NCBI RefSeq assembly: GCF_008195825.1
Contig: NZ_CP043329.1
Location: 1,116,001-1,180,000, forward strand
Direction: 5' to 3'
Origin: Pedobacter aquae
GTDB lineage: Bacteria; Bacteroidota; Bacteroidia; Sphingobacteriales; Sphingobacteriaceae
DNA length: 64,000 nucleotides
Shown here: positions 46,113-56,966 of the stretch, in pieces
How positions within the stretch are numbered: the first letter of the stretch is position 1
How the letters are laid out: each line of letters opens with the position of its first letter
The notes under the pieces: generated by a model
The model's database searches: none
What the model saw: the letters and a program-made list of their open reading frames with translations, nothing else
What the model was told of the DNA's origin: nothing
Made by a program: the position numbers and the translations under genes

Positions 46113-46140
46113 AAGCCCTATGAAATGCATCATAGGGCTT
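46113..46140 (-). terminator. terminator between GH43 and sucC genes
   Basis: Perfect 11-base arms aagccctatga/tcatagggctt with a six-base loop. Read on the minus strand it is followed by a T-rich run (ttgtttttg), so it mainly serves sucC, and it may also end the GH43 transcript. Confidence 0.8.
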
Positions 46141-46165
46141 CGTTATATTTTAAGAGCTTAAAAGC

Positions 46166-47356
46166 TTATGCTAATACTTCAGAAACTAAATCAGCAGCTT
46201 CTTTTAATAAGATAGCAGAGAAAACTTTCAATCCTGATTCATCAATTAATTTCTTAGCTTCTTCTGCGTTTGTACCTTGTAAACGTACAATAATAGGTAC
46301 GCGGATATCTCCAATTTCTTTATAAGCATCAATAACACCTTGTGCCACTCTGTCACAACGTACAATACCACCAAAAATATTAATTAAGATAGCTTTAACG
46401 TTAGGGTCTTTTAAAATGATGTTAAAAGCAGCTTTAACCGTAGTAGCGTTTGCAGTACCACCCACATCTAAGAAGTTTGCAGGCTCGCCACCAGCAATCT
46501 TAATGATATCCATAGTGGCCATAGCTAAACCAGCACCGTTAACCATACAACCTACGTTACCATCTAATTTAACGTAGTTAAGGTTAGATTCTGAAGCTTC
46601 AACTTCAGTTGGATCTTCCTCCGAAGTATCACGCATAGCTGCATAATCCGGGTGACGGAATAAACCGTTATCATCTAAATCAACTTTAGCATCAACAGCT
46701 AAAATTTTGTCATCAGATGTTTTTAAAACCGGGTTAATTTCAAACATAGAAGAATCTGTAGCTTCGTAAGCTTTGTATAAAGCAGCGATGAATTTAGTCA
46801 TCTCTTTAAAAGCATTTCCAGATAAACCTAAATTGAAAGCAATTTTTCTAGTTTGGAAACCTTGCAAACCAACTTTAGGATCTATTTCTTCTTTAAATAT
46901 TAAATGAGGTGTGTGTTCTGCTACTTCTTCAATGTCCATACCACCTTCTGTAGAATACATGATGATATTACGACCTCTAGAACGGTCTAATAATACAGAA
47001 ACATAAAACTCTTTAGTTTCAGACTCTCCAGGGTAATAAACATCCTGAGCAATCAATACTTTATTAACTTTTTTTCCTTCTGCACCGGTTTGAGGAGTAA
47101 TCAACTGCATTCCAATAATATCAGAAGCTCTTTGCTTAACCTCGTCTAAATTTTTAGCTAGTTTTACACCTCCGCCTTTACCACGTCCGCCTGCATGAAT
47201 TTGTGCTTTTACCACAACCCAGTCAGAACCAAAATCTTCTTTTAATTTTTTGGCTGCTTCAACAGCTTGTTCAGGTGTATCTGCTACTATACCTTCTTGG
47301 ATACGTACGCCAAAACTTTTAAGTATTTGTTTGCCTTGATATTCGTGAATGTTCAT
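46166..47356 (-). CDS. sucC: succinyl-CoA synthetase (ADP-forming) beta subunit
   Basis: This TCA-cycle enzyme subunit forms succinyl-CoA or, in reverse, succinate plus ATP. The 396-residue protein has an ATP-grasp domain (MNIHEYQGKQILKSFGVRIQ start, KAQIHAGGRGKGGGVKLAK at about 50-68), and a C-terminal domain with NGAGLAMATMDIIKIAGG, FLDVGGTAN and NIFGGIVRCD. Length and motifs are normal. sucD is not adjacent. A TAGCTTTG box lies on the minus strand upstream. Confidence 0.97.
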   Translation of the reverse strand: MNIHEYQGKQILKSFGVRIQEGIVADTPEQAVEAAKKLKEDFGSDWVVVKAQIHAGGRGKGGGVKLAKNLDEVKQRASDIIGMQLITPQTGAEGKKVNKVLIAQDVYYPGESETKEFYVSVLLDRSRGRNIIMYSTEGGMDIEEVAEHTPHLIFKEEIDPKVGLQGFQTRKIAFNLGLSGNAFKEMTKFIAALYKAYEATDSSMFEINPVLKTSDDKILAVDAKVDLDDNGLFRHPDYAAMRDTSEEDPTEVEASESNLNYVKLDGNVGCMVNGAGLAMATMDIIKIAGGEPANFLDVGGTANATTVKAAFNIILKDPNVKAILINIFGGIVRCDRVAQGVIDAYKEIGDIRVPIIVRLQGTNAEEAKKLIDESGLKVFSAILLKEAADLVSEVLA

Positions 47357-47387
47357 CTTGTAAAAATTTGCCGTGAAAATACAAATA

Positions 47388-47395
47388 CAAAGCTA
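47388..47395 (-). promoter_or_regulatory. -7 box of sucC
   Basis: TAGCTTTG on the minus strand ends 31 bases before the sucC ATG, leaving a leader of about 25 bases. Confidence 0.5.
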
Positions 47396-47570
47396 TAAAT
47401 GAAATGAAAACAGAAAAATAATTGGATAATTAGCTAAATCTCTTCCTGTTATTACAAATCCTTTACATAGCTCTACATTTTGAAAGGGTATTTCTTTAAT
47501 ATTTGGCATCAAGCGTGTTACAATTTCTGATTTACTTAGGCATCTGCTTAAAAAATTATAGTTTTGTAAT

Positions 47571-48224
47571 ATGCTTAAAGCGCAATCCATCAAAAGAAAA
47601 TTTGGCGATTTATCTATCCTCAAAGGTGTAGATATTGATGTCGCTAAAGGAGAAATTGTAAGTATAGTAGGGGCTTCCGGAGCAGGAAAAAGCACCTTAT
47701 TACACATCATAGGAACTTTAGACAAGGCCGACGAAGGTTCTGTAGAAATAGACGGAATAGCCATAAATCAGCTAAATGCTAGAACATTAAGTCGTTTTAG
47801 AAATAAAAACATAGGTTTTATTTTTCAATTCCATCACCTTTTACCAGAATTTACGGCCTTAGAAAACATCTGTATACCTGCTTTTATTGCTAAAACCAGT
47901 AAAAATGAGGCCGAGAAAAGAGCTATGGAACTTTTAGCTATTTTAGGTCTAGCAGATAGAGCGCACCATAAACCAGCGGCACTTTCTGGTGGCGAGCAGC
48001 AAAGGGTAGCTGTTGCTAGGGCTTTAATTAATAAACCAGCTTTGATTTTAGCTGATGAACCTTCTGGAAACCTAGACTCGGCCAATGCTAAAGAATTGCA
48101 TCAACTTTTTTTTAGTCTGAGAGACCAATTTAACCACACTTTTATAATTGTAACCCATAACGATGAATTAGCCGAAATGTCTGATAGAAAAATCACGATG
48201 AAAGATGGCTATATATTTTCTTGA
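47571..48224 (+). CDS. lolD: lipoprotein-releasing ABC transporter ATPase LolD
   Basis: A 217-residue ABC ATPase of the LolD/MacB group. Walker [10 protein letters not shown] (about residues 34-42), Q loop [10 protein letters not shown] (about 84-93), signature LSGGEQQR (about 139-146) and Walker [13 protein letters not shown] (about 159-170) are all present. With LolCE it extracts outer-membrane lipoproteins from the inner membrane. The permease is not adjacent. The stop overlaps the next gene. Confidence 0.88.
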   Translation: MLKAQSIKRKFGDLSILKGVDIDVAKGEIVSIVGASGAGKSTLLHIIGTLDKADEGSVEIDGIAINQLNARTLSRFRNKNIGFIFQFHHLLPEFTALENICIPAFIAKTSKNEAEKRAMELLAILGLADRAHHKPAALSGGEQQRVAVARALINKPALILADEPSGNLDSANAKELHQLFFSLRDQFNHTFIIVTHNDELAEMSDRKITMKDGYIFS

Positions 48225-48970
48225 TTTTGAAAAAAACACTCATAACCACAGCATCTAATGCTACAGCTTATCAGTTGGCTTATCATTTACCTCATCATGA
48301 AATTTTATTTGCCGATACTAAAGATCAAAAGCTCATCATCCCAGAAGGGAATAAATTGTCTTTTGCACATGAGCTTTTAAGCTTATGTCTTGATTTGGAT
48401 ATAACTCTTGTTTTTCCTCTAAAATTAAGCGAGCAAAAAGCTTTAGCAGAGGCTAAAATATTGTTTGAAGAGTACGGAATCACCTTGGCTTTACCAGATT
48501 TAATACAGGCTCAAAAAATCAATCCATTAGCGCATTTATATCCAGAACAAGTTATTAACTACCAAACAGTAACAGATTATGCTTCATTTTCTAAAGCTGT
48601 TTTAAGTTTAGGTTATCCTGATAAGCAGATTGCAATTGGACATCATGAAGGAGTAGGAGAATTAATCATCATCCAAGATGATAAAAAAAGTGACATTTTC
48701 TCTGGAATAAAAACTATGCCTTTTACTTTGGCAGGAAAAGTTTTAAACCAAAACCCTTTTACGGCTATTCATTTATGTGCTTTGGAGGGTGATATGCAAA
48801 TTGTGCGGTTTATAAAACTAGAAGACGATTTAATTTATGTAAACGATGTTTCTGAGGAGATTAAGAAACTTATTGAAAGTTTGGTAAGTCATTTATCTTC
48901 TTTGGGTTTTTATGAGATGATATGCAGCCAGGGTAAAATCATAAGGTTAAATTTAGTTGCTGTTGTATGA
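48221..48970 (+). CDS. hypothetical protein, pre-ATP-grasp-like
   Basis: A 249-residue soluble protein starting at a TTG overlapping the lolD stop (a second TTG at 48227 is equally possible). The first 40 residues ([20 protein letters not shown] then [10 protein letters not shown]) look like a Rossmann-type pre-ATP-grasp domain of the carbamoyl-phosphate-synthase kind, but a complete ATP-grasp domain is not seen. The function is unknown. It overlaps the HAD-like gene by four bases (ATGA). Confidence 0.6.
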   Translation: MILKKTLITTASNATAYQLAYHLPHHEILFADTKDQKLIIPEGNKLSFAHELLSLCLDLDITLVFPLKLSEQKALAEAKILFEEYGITLALPDLIQAQKINPLAHLYPEQVINYQTVTDYASFSKAVLSLGYPDKQIAIGHHEGVGELIIIQDDKKSDIFSGIKTMPFTLAGKVLNQNPFTAIHLCALEGDMQIVRFIKLEDDLIYVNDVSEEIKKLIESLVSHLSSLGFYEMICSQGKIIRLNLVAVV

Positions 48971-49575
48971 TAAGTTATAGTGATTTAGATGCTGATAAAA
49001 AGGCTTTTATATTTGAGTTAGATGATGTTTTAATTCCTGAAAAGGATTACGATTTACAGGTTTATTACCTGTTTGCCAATTTTGTGGAGTATCTAGAGAC
49101 TTTTCCTCCTGCACAAGACGTGGTTGATTTTGCCAAAAAGCGCTACGAAATATACGGCAAAGAAGATATGTTTAAGGCATTACAAGAAGCTTTTGCTATA
49201 CCTGTAAAGTATGAAGAAAATTTAAATTTACTTTTTACCAATGCTCGTTTACCCTTAAAATTACTCTTGTACAAAGAGGTTTTAGAGTTGCTGCAAGAAA
49301 TTACCATCAACAGAAAAGAGCTTTATATTTTAACATCAGGAAACCCTGTAACACAGCTGAATAAAATTACGCAAACCGAGTGGAATGGTTTAGAAAAATA
49401 CCTTAAAGTATATTTTGTAGATGAATTTGAGCCCAAACCCTCATTTACGAGCCTTGATTTTTTACTTGAAGAAAACAAGTTAAACAAAAGCGACGTTACT
49501 TATATTGGTAAAAATTCTTTAGATGAGCAATTTGCCATAAATGCAGGCGTTTCTTATCAAGCTGTTTTATCTTAA
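48967..49575 (+). CDS. HAD-like hydrolase domain protein
   Basis: A 202-residue protein with HAD-type layout: AFIFELDDVLIPEKDY near the N-terminus (where motif I usually has DxDxT, here ELDDVL), YILTSGNP near residue 118 for motif II, and VTYIGKNSLDEQFAINAGV near 178 for motif IV. The nucleophile Asp of motif I is Glu here, so catalytic activity is doubtful. It forms a unit with lolD and the preceding gene. Confidence 0.65.
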   Translation: MISYSDLDADKKAFIFELDDVLIPEKDYDLQVYYLFANFVEYLETFPPAQDVVDFAKKRYEIYGKEDMFKALQEAFAIPVKYEENLNLLFTNARLPLKLLLYKEVLELLQEITINRKELYILTSGNPVTQLNKITQTEWNGLEKYLKVYFVDEFEPKPSFTSLDFLLEENKLNKSDVTYIGKNSLDEQFAINAGVSYQAVLS

Positions 49576-49649
49576 TTTTTTTAATTTCTTAAACCGATAG
49601 AAAAAACCTAATTGGTTTTTTTTCGTAAGTTTATGTAAAGCTACATGGT

Positions 49650-51245
49650 ATGTTGAAAAGAGTTTATGCAATAGCATTTATAATAATTATAGGTTTTGCT
49701 TCATGTAAAAAAGATAAAGCAACAACAGACAATAACAAGCCTACACCAACCACCATTAGGGCAGAACTTACTAAAGATTCTATATTTCTATACGCGAAGC
49801 AAGTTTATTTATGGAATGATGCTATACCTGATTATAGTGCAGTTAAACCTAGAAATTTTAATTCCTCAAGTAATCAGTTGGATAATTTTAATAGTTTATT
49901 ATTTGATATTACACAGTATTCTAGAAATCCAAATAACGGCAATAGACCCTATGAGTACTGGGATGACTACCCTAACGAGCCTAAATTTTCTTACATAGAA
50001 GATTTAGTTGCTAGTGGACAAATTGCTATCGTAAATCCTAAAAAATCATCTGTAAATTTAAATGGGGAGGGTAATGATACGGGATTGAATATTGGTTTTT
50101 ATGGTAATGGAAATACCGCATTTAGAAGAGATTATTTTCTCATCATAAGGTATGTAAATGAAAATTCCTCGGCAGCAGATAAGAAATTAAATAGGGGAGA
50201 TACCATTTTAACCATAAATGGCAAAACTTATGGTGCCAATTTTGATCAAGAATCAGATGAAGTCTTTGACAGGTTAGAATTAGATAATATAATCGTTACA
50301 GGAAAGAAAAGGGGCACTGGAACTTCATTTTCATTTACCCTAAACAAGACCAAATACACCGCTTCTCCTATTTTAAAAGATACTGTCTTCACCGAAACAG
50401 GAGGTAAGAAAGTTGGATATTTTGCTTATGCTCGTTTTTCTGATGAGACCAACTCTATTCCTGCTCTTAATGCTGTATTTGATAAGTTTAATACTGCTGG
50501 TGTTACAGATTTAATTGTTGATTTACGTTATAATGGTGGTGGCTTTGTTTCTACTGCAGAACATTTGGTAAATTTAATTATACCAACCCAGCATAATGGT
50601 AAAAAAATGTTTTCAGAATTCTTTAACTCAACCATGAGAGAGGGAAAAGCAACCATTCTTAAAAACCAACCAAGAAGAGATCAAAACGGTAATATAACAA
50701 GAGGTAATTATTTTGATAATACCGATTATAGTGTAGCAGGAAATACAACTAATATTAGTAAGATAAGTGGTTTAGCAAATGTAAATAGAGTGGTATTTAT
50801 TACAGGGCCAGGTACAGCATCGTCTAGCGAATTGGTTATCAATTCTTTAAAACCCTACTTAGGAGCCAATTTAAAGATTGTAGGCGAACAGTCTTATGGG
50901 AAACCTGTAGGTTTTTTCCCTATTAGGATAGATAAGTATGATGTCTACTTTTCTATGTTTGAAACTCAAAATTCATTAGGGCAAGGGGCGTATTATGATG
51001 GTTTTGTACCTGATTTTAATACGGGATTTGATGATGCTGGAAAATCTTTTGGAGATAAAAATGATTTAGCTGTTTCACAAGCTATCAACTTCATCAAAAA
51101 CGGAAGTTTTAGTTCTTCAAATGTAGCTAATACTAAAGGTGCCTCTGTAAGTAGTACCTCTACAAACAACATGAAATCTTTAGATCCAAAAGACCTTTTT
51201 TCAAGAGAATTTAAAGGAATGATTGATTATCCCGGTAGGAGATAA
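49650..51245 (+). CDS. S41-family (C-terminal processing-like) peptidase lipoprotein
   Basis: A 531-residue lipoprotein: signal with lipobox GFASC (C at about residue 19), then a PDZ-like region (NEKSSAADKKLNRGDTILTINGK-like, about residues 170-190) and the tail-specific protease domain. The catalytic serine is in GPGTASSSELVI (about 391) and a Lys in GEQSYGKPVG (about 415). The family cleaves periplasmic or secreted proteins. The C-terminal 40 residues are Ser/Thr-rich. Confidence 0.9.
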   Translation: MLKRVYAIAFIIIIGFASCKKDKATTDNNKPTPTTIRAELTKDSIFLYAKQVYLWNDAIPDYSAVKPRNFNSSSNQLDNFNSLLFDITQYSRNPNNGNRPYEYWDDYPNEPKFSYIEDLVASGQIAIVNPKKSSVNLNGEGNDTGLNIGFYGNGNTAFRRDYFLIIRYVNENSSAADKKLNRGDTILTINGKTYGANFDQESDEVFDRLELDNIIVTGKKRGTGTSFSFTLNKTKYTASPILKDTVFTETGGKKVGYFAYARFSDETNSIPALNAVFDKFNTAGVTDLIVDLRYNGGGFVSTAEHLVNLIIPTQHNGKKMFSEFFNSTMREGKATILKNQPRRDQNGNITRGNYFDNTDYSVAGNTTNISKISGLANVNRVVFITGPGTASSSELVINSLKPYLGANLKIVGEQSYGKPVGFFPIRIDKYDVYFSMFETQNSLGQGAYYDGFVPDFNTGFDDAGKSFGDKNDLAVSQAINFIKNGSFSSSNVANTKGASVSSTSTNNMKSLDPKDLFSREFKGMIDYPGRR

Positions 51246-51339
51246 CTAAGCTTTTCAAATATATTTTTTACAAAGATTAGGACACATAGTTGCTATATTG
51301 AGCGTTGTAAGATTAATTATAAACTCTAAAAATCAAATT

Positions 51340-51606
51340 ATGGTAACCGGACTAATTGCAAAAGAAGACATCTTAAATTACAAAATTGTTCATGCAGTAG
51401 ATCATCATAACGAAGAACTACAAGAAAAGCTTGTGAATGCAGTGCGGTTAGGAAATACTTTTAAAACAAAAGTAAGCATCACGTTTATGACGGCTGACGG
51501 CCCTAAAAAAGTTGAAACCACCATTTGGAACGCCACTAAAGAGTATATTGAGCTAAAAGGTGGTGTTTTGATAGCTACTAAAAGCTTATTAAATATAGAG
51601 TATTAG
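51340..51606 (+). CDS. small hypothetical protein, 88 residues
   Basis: From ATG 51340 the product is MVTGLIAKEDILNYKIVHAV and ends NIEY. It is mostly beta-like with TFKTKVSITFMTADGPKKVE and ELKGGVLI. An upstream TTG at 51298 would add 14 residues. No family is recognised; its simple strand pattern resembles a small PilZ-like or OB-like fold only loosely. A terminator follows its stop. Confidence 0.55.
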   Translation: MVTGLIAKEDILNYKIVHAVDHHNEELQEKLVNAVRLGNTFKTKVSITFMTADGPKKVETTIWNATKEYIELKGGVLIATKSLLNIEY

Positions 51607-51620
51607 GATATTGTTAGGAG

Positions 51621-51655
51621 CGAAGTCGAAGCCTTTTTTCTTCGACTTCGTTTAT
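51621..51655 (+). terminator. terminator after the small gene
   Basis: Arms cgaagtcgaag (51621-51631) and cttcgacttcg (51640-51650) are perfect, with an eight-base loop and a T-rich tail. The sequence is akin to the gtcgaa core of the mobile palindrome at 34565 and 52700. Confidence 0.75.
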
Positions 51656-51811
51656 TATTCTATCTCCTTCGTTTTTTATTGATATACCTAAAGTATTAAT
51701 GCTCTTGCTTTACTGCCTCACAGATTGTTATCAATTAAAGAATTTAGAAATAATAATTATTTGTTTAAGAGCCTTGTATTTTAAGTACTTATTATAAAAG
51801 AGTCCATTAAG

Positions 51812-52620
51812 GGCTGTTGCGCACAAGGCTTTCCGGCCTCATAGGCGGCCAACCTTATTTACTTTTTTCTTGATAAAAAAGTAAACAAAAAATCAAGGCT
51901 GATGAATATTTGTCGTTGCGTCTAAATAAATCCTTATCCACAATCCTGAGTGGTGTTAATGTTTTTGCTTTATGAAAGTATCTACAACACCCGTCGGATT
52001 GTTTTCCGATACTGCTTTATGAAAGTTTATACAAAAGATTTATTTGCCTTTACTTCCAAATCTTCATAGGCCGTCCTCGTTCTTCGGAAATTTTTATTTA
52101 ATTATTGAAGACAGCTCCTAAATATCCGACTTTCAAGGTATTTATACTTTCTACTCAGTACTTTATACCTCCAGAAAAGAACAACCATTCATAAATAACA
52201 GTCTAAACCGAAGCGCATGAGCAACAATTAGTTTATTCGTTACTAGTTGATGAGGTTATTAGGCCGAAATATCTAATATTTAGGCATCTTTTTACTTTAT
52301 ACTTTTGACTTTTTACTTAAATAAAGCCTATAGCGAATGCGGTTTTGTGTTCGAGTTTGTAAAAAGTTTCATAAAGAACTACCGAGCAAAAATAAGCGCT
52401 CAATGTTTTTGAGTGTGGGAAAGGGATGTGCGGCAAAGGCTCAAGAGGGGATTGATCAAGGGTTTGGTTACTTTGCCCTCACAAAGTAACGAGCCCAGCC
52501 GGCGATAGAGGCGGATGATCATTGTTTTAAAGATTATGAAATAAATGGCTATTTCGCACAAGGCTTTCCGACCAAATCTTTACAGGTCATCCTTAGTTCT
52601 TAGGAAAGTTTTGTTTATCA
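51812..52620. repeat. long non-coding repeat, copy A
   Basis: About 0.8 kb without any gene I can support. It starts ggctgttgcgcacaaggctttcc and shares its order of blocks with copies B and C: a ggcggcc palindrome, a hairpin with a T run and A run (ttactttttt/aaaaaagtaa), the pair caatcctgagtggtgtt and aacacccgtcggattg, ccgtcctcgttcttcgg, gaagcgcatgagcaacaat, and a block with aaaataagcgctcaatg. It ends in a second, altered copy of the opening palindrome. It may be a structured RNA or a decayed element. Confidence 0.8.
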
Positions 52621-52672
52621 TAATTAAAGGCAACTCCTAAATATATATCATTTAAACTGAGGAATAAAAAAA

Positions 52673-52798
52673 AGAGGCTGTCTCAAATTACCATTTTGTG
52701 TCAGGCTGAGCGGAGTCGAAGCCTTTTCTAAGCATATCAGAGAAAATTTCGACTCCGCTCAATGTGACAGATACTATTTTTGAGACAGCCTCTTTTTT
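52673..52798. terminator. terminator with a nested palindromic element, copy 2
   Basis: Outer arms agaggctgtctcaaa (52673-52687) and tttgagacagcctct (52779-52793), followed by a T run. The loop holds an inner palindrome at 52700-52720 and 52748-52768 which is the reverse-oriented counterpart of the one at 34565. It also serves slyD on the minus strand because the left flank is A-rich. Confidence 0.75.
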
Positions 52799-52808
52799 GC
52801 TTTAATAC

Positions 52809-53303
52809 TTAGTGATGATGACCACCTTCACCATGAACATGACCATGGTCTATTTCTTCTTGTGTTGCAGGTCTTACATCTTGGATGGTACCGTTAAAGT
52901 GTAACTCATGACCCGCCATAGGGTGGTTTAAATCAACTAAAACAGCATCTTCAACTACAGATACCACTCTGCCTTGAAATTGGTTGCCATTATTATCCTG
53001 TAAAGGTAAAACTGTACCAACTTCTGGTAAACCAGCTTGTGCAAACATATCTTTAGGTAAATTAGCTATTGCAGCTTCGTCATACTCTCCATAAGCATCA
53101 GCAGCATCTAAAGAAAATGCATAATTATCGCCAACGGCTAAGCCGCTTAAGTGTTCTTCAAATTTTGGTAGCATCATGCCAACGCCAAATAAAAAAACCA
53201 AAGGTTTTTCTGTTGTAGCGCTTTCTACGTGTTTTCTTTCGCCCTCTTCTGTAACGTATAAATCATAGGTTAATGATACTACGTGATTGTTTTCAATTTT
53301 CAT
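52809..53303 (-). CDS. slyD: FKBP-type peptidyl-prolyl isomerase, SlyD-like
   Basis: A 164-residue protein with an FKBP domain split by an insert-in-flap domain: PLVFLFGVGMMLPKFEEHL (about residues 31-49), DAADAYGEYDEA (about 67-78), and the His-rich tail HGHVHGEGGHHH that binds nickel or other metals. Its roles are prolyl isomerisation, chaperoning and perhaps metal storage. It follows the DUF255 gene on the same strand by 33 bases. Confidence 0.9.
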   Translation of the reverse strand: MKIENNHVVSLTYDLYVTEEGERKHVESATTEKPLVFLFGVGMMLPKFEEHLSGLAVGDNYAFSLDAADAYGEYDEAAIANLPKDMFAQAGLPEVGTVLPLQDNNGNQFQGRVVSVVEDAVLVDLNHPMAGHELHFNGTIQDVRPATQEEIDHGHVHGEGGHHH

Positions 53304-53336
53304 GCTGTTGTTTTTTGGAATGGTTATGAACCATTT

Positions 53337-55343
53337 CTATTTAAATATTTGTTTAATTGCTTCGCTTACTTCGCTTTGGGGTAATTGGCAGGTTTTGTTT
53401 TCGCAAACAAAAATTCTGGTGTCACCAACAAACTTGTCTTGCAGCAAAGGTAAGTTTCCTTTTTCGCCTCCTAAAATAATCTTATTAGGAATATAATATT
53501 TTTCTATTTCTTTTCTTTTATCTTCGAAATCTGTACCTGTAATAGCTATTTCGAAACTTCCCTGAATCTCGTCTAACAATAAAGATGCCCAATTTGAATA
53601 AGCTGAAGCATAAGATTTTATGTGAGGTTCTACCGTTTTTAGCATGTGCTGATAGATATGCTGGTAATTTTGGCAATTGTAAAAAATAGCAAGTTTCTTA
53701 AAATTACAAGCTAAAACCGAGTTTGAAGCAGGTATTACATTATCCATCACTTCATATTTTCTAGCAATTAAGGCTTCATCCTCATCAGAAGTATAAAAGA
53801 ACATTCCTGATTCTTCATCATGGAAATGGTTGACTACAAAATCACAAAGTTTCTTGGCCTCTTGTAACCAGTTTTCATCAAAGGTAATTTCATACACGCT
53901 TATAAAAGCTTCGGCTAATAGCGCATAATCATCTAAAAAAGCATTGATACTGGCTTTACCATCTTTATAGGTTCTATATAGGCCTCCGCTTTCTTTGTAT
54001 AAATTTTTGAGGATGAATTGAGCATTGTTTAAAGCCAAACTTTTAAATTCTTCATCAGCGAAAGCTTTATAAGCATCGCATAAGCCTTTAATGGTTAAGG
54101 CATTCCAAGAAGTTAAAATCTTATCATCTAAACCTGGTCTTACTCTGGTAGAACGCTGTTGAAACAAAATAGCTTTTGCTTGCTTTATCTTGCTATTAAA
54201 ATCATCTATAGCTAAACCAAAATGCTTGGCTACATCTTCTTTTTCTTTTCTTATCCAAGGGTTATTGATTTCTTCTTCTTCCCAGTTTCCTTCTGCCGTA
54301 ATTTCAAAATAGGTATTAAATAATTCAGCATTGGTACCTAAAAGCTCATCAATTTCTGTTTTATGCCAGGTGTAAAATTTACCTTCTACGCCTTCACTAT
54401 CGGCATCTAAGGCCGAGTAAAAGCCTCCTTCTGGGGATGTCATCTCTCTTTTTAACCATGCTACGGTTTCATAAACCACTTCTTTATAGCGCTCTTCTTT
54501 ACACCATTTATAAGCATCGGCATATAAACTTAACAACTGACCATTATCATACAGCATTTTTTCAAAATGGGGGATATGCCATTTGCCATCTACCGAGTAG
54601 CGAGCAAAACCTCCGCCTAAATGATCATAAATACCGCCAGCAGCCATTTTATCTAAAGTTAACCTCACGATAACATGGGCTGCTTCGTCTTTAAGCAAGT
54701 GTGCAGTTTTCATCAAGAAGGCCCAGTTATTAGGCATTGGGAATTTTGGTGCTCTGTTATGTCCACCTTCAGAGAAATCAAAAAGTCTCTTCCATGGTTT
54801 TAAAGTATCTTCAATATTTTTTAAGCTATATACTTGATGTTCTTTAACAATGGCCAATTTATCTGCCTGTTGGATACCTTCTGTTAACTTTACAGCATAT
54901 TCAGTAGCTTCATCTGGTTTAGTATCCCAGAAATGGGCTAAATTGGTTAATAAGTTTTTCCAATCTTTTTTAGGGAAATAGGTGCCGCCATAAATAGGGC
55001 GTTGGTCTGGCAAGCAAAAACAATTTAATGGCCAGCCGCCTCTGCCAGTCATCAATTGTACGGCATTCATGTAAATTTGGTCTATATCTGGCCTTTCTTC
55101 CCGGTCTATCTTAATGCAAACAAAAAAAAGGTTCATCAGCTTTGCTACTTCTTCATCTTCAAAGCTTTCATGTTCCATCACATGGCACCAATGGCAAGCC
55201 GAGTAGCCAATACTTACCAAAATCAGTTTATTTTCTGTTTTGGCTTTGGTTAAAGCTTCTTCTCCCCAAGGGTACCAATCTACCGGGTTATTGGCGTGTT
55301 GTAATAAATAAGGTGATGAGGAATGTATAAGTCTGTTAGGCAT
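53337..55343 (-). CDS. thioredoxin-domain (DUF255/YyaL-like) protein
   Basis: A 668-residue protein of the family of Spermatogenesis-associated 20/YyaL: N-terminal thioredoxin-like domain with [18 protein letters not shown] (about residues 47-64; CxxC of CHWC), then an (alpha/alpha)6 barrel with [35 protein letters not shown] and [13 protein letters not shown]. Its substrate is uncertain although the barrel resembles sugar epimerases. It ends 33 bases before slyD and both lie between the long repeats. Confidence 0.9.
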   Translation of the reverse strand: MPNRLIHSSSPYLLQHANNPVDWYPWGEEALTKAKTENKLILVSIGYSACHWCHVMEHESFEDEEVAKLMNLFFVCIKIDREERPDIDQIYMNAVQLMTGRGGWPLNCFCLPDQRPIYGGTYFPKKDWKNLLTNLAHFWDTKPDEATEYAVKLTEGIQQADKLAIVKEHQVYSLKNIEDTLKPWKRLFDFSEGGHNRAPKFPMPNNWAFLMKTAHLLKDEAAHVIVRLTLDKMAAGGIYDHLGGGFARYSVDGKWHIPHFEKMLYDNGQLLSLYADAYKWCKEERYKEVVYETVAWLKREMTSPEGGFYSALDADSEGVEGKFYTWHKTEIDELLGTNAELFNTYFEITAEGNWEEEEINNPWIRKEKEDVAKHFGLAIDDFNSKIKQAKAILFQQRSTRVRPGLDDKILTSWNALTIKGLCDAYKAFADEEFKSLALNNAQFILKNLYKESGGLYRTYKDGKASINAFLDDYALLAEAFISVYEITFDENWLQEAKKLCDFVVNHFHDEESGMFFYTSDEDEALIARKYEVMDNVIPASNSVLACNFKKLAIFYNCQNYQHIYQHMLKTVEPHIKSYASAYSNWASLLLDEIQGSFEIAITGTDFEDKRKEIEKYYIPNKIILGGEKGNLPLLQDKFVGDTRIFVCENKTCQLPQSEVSEAIKQIFK

Positions 55344-55488
55344 CGTAATGTTTTATTGAAATCGAATCAAAAATGAAACCATGTTTTAATGGTGGTAAAA
55401 TAATATTTAAACGAGGAATAAGAGGAGGAATATTTTAAATATTACAATACACGGATGATGATTATTTTTTAGAGATTGTTAACTAATT

Positions 55489-56324
55489 GGCTATTGCGCA
55501 CAAGGCTTTCCGGCCTCATAGGCGGCCAGCCCTAGGCACTTTTTTCTTGAAAAAAAAGTTCCCAAAAAACGAGGAACGAGTTCATGAATACCTAAGAAAA
55601 CCATAACCAAAAAATGAATAATTCAAGGCTGATGAATATTTGTCGTTGCGTCTAAATAAATCTTAAACCACAATCCTGAGTGGTGTTAATGTTTTTGCTT
55701 TATGAAAGTATCTACAACACCCGTCGGATTGTTTCCCGCCTGTGCTTTATGAAAGTTTATGCAAAAGATTTATTTGCCTTCACTTCCAAATCTTCATAGG
55801 CCGTCCTCGTTCTTCGGAAAGGCATATTTAATTTTCAAAGGAGCTTCCTAAATATCCACATTTCAGGTTCTTTATACTTTTGCCGTCTTGAAAGAAACAA
55901 CCATTCATAAATAACAGTCTAAACCGAAGCGCATGGGCAACAATTAGTTTATTCGTTACTAGTTGATTAGGTTGTTAGGCCGAAATATCTAATATTTAGG
56001 CATCTTTTTACTTTATACTTTTGACTTTTTACTTAAATAAAGCCTATAGCGCATGCGGTTTTGCATTCGATCTTACACTAACGTTCATAAACCGCTTGCT
56101 AGCAAAAATAAGCGCTCACTGTTTTTGAGTGTGGGTAAGATTTGTGCGGCAAAGGCTCCAGCGGGATTGTTCAGGACTTTTGGTTCCTTTTGGTCCCGCA
56201 AAAGGAACGAGCCTAGCCGGCGATAGAGGCGGCCAGCCTTAGGCACTTTTTCCCTCTAAAAGTAATGAACCCTCCGGCTCGTGAGGCGGATGTTTATTGT
56301 TTTATAGAGATTTTGAACTAATTG
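55489..56324. repeat. long non-coding repeat, copy B
   Basis: Starts ggctattgcgcacaaggcttt and follows the same block order as copy A, with the ggcacttttttcttg hairpin, the caatcctgag/cgtcggattg pair and the gaagcgcatgggc block. It runs head-to-tail into copy C, whose opening is 836 bases later. An inner piece (56215-56290) repeats the ggcggccagcc opening palindrome. No gene seen. Confidence 0.85.
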
Positions 56325-56930
56325 GCTATTGCGCACAAGGCTTTCCGGCCTCATAGGCGGCCAGCCCTAGGCACTTTTTTCTTGAAAAAAAAGTTCCCCA
56401 AAAACGAGGAACGAGTTCATGAATACCTAAGAAAACCATAACCAAAAAATGAATAATTCAAGGCTGATGAATATTTGTCGTTTCGTCTAAATAAATCTTC
56501 ATCCACAATCCTGAGTGGTGTGAATGTTTTTGCTTGATGAAAGTATCTACAACACCCGTCGGATTGTTTCCCGCCTGTGCTTTATGAAAGTTTATGCAAA
56601 AGATTTATTTGCCTTCACTTCCAAATCTTCATAGGCCGTCCTCGTTCTTCGGAAAGGCATATTTAATTTTCAAAGGAGCTTCCTAAATATCCACATTTCA
56701 GGTTCTTTATACTTTTGCCGTCTTGAAAGAAACAACCATTCATAAATAACAGTCTAAACCGAAGCGCATGAGCAACAATTAGTTTATTCGTTAATAGTTG
56801 ATGAGGTTGTTAGGCCGAAATATCCAATATTTAGGCATCTTTTTACTTTATACTTTTGACTTTTTACTTAAATAAAGCCTAGTGCGGCAAAGGCTCCTGT
56901 GGGATTGATCAGGACTTCTGGTGTAAAAGT
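56325..56930. repeat. long non-coding repeat, copy C (shorter)
   Basis: Near-identical to copy B over most of its length but lacking the last quarter: it goes from aaataaagcct at 56880 straight to gtgcggcaaaggctcc. The junction marks a deletion relative to copies A and B. No gene seen. Confidence 0.85.
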
Positions 56931-56966
56931 TAGTTGTACAGTTGATAAAGTCTAATAATTATTAAA

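Noticed and set aside
51812..56930. Protein-coding reading of the long repeats
   Set aside because: All frames are broken by stops in all three copies and drift without codon pattern.
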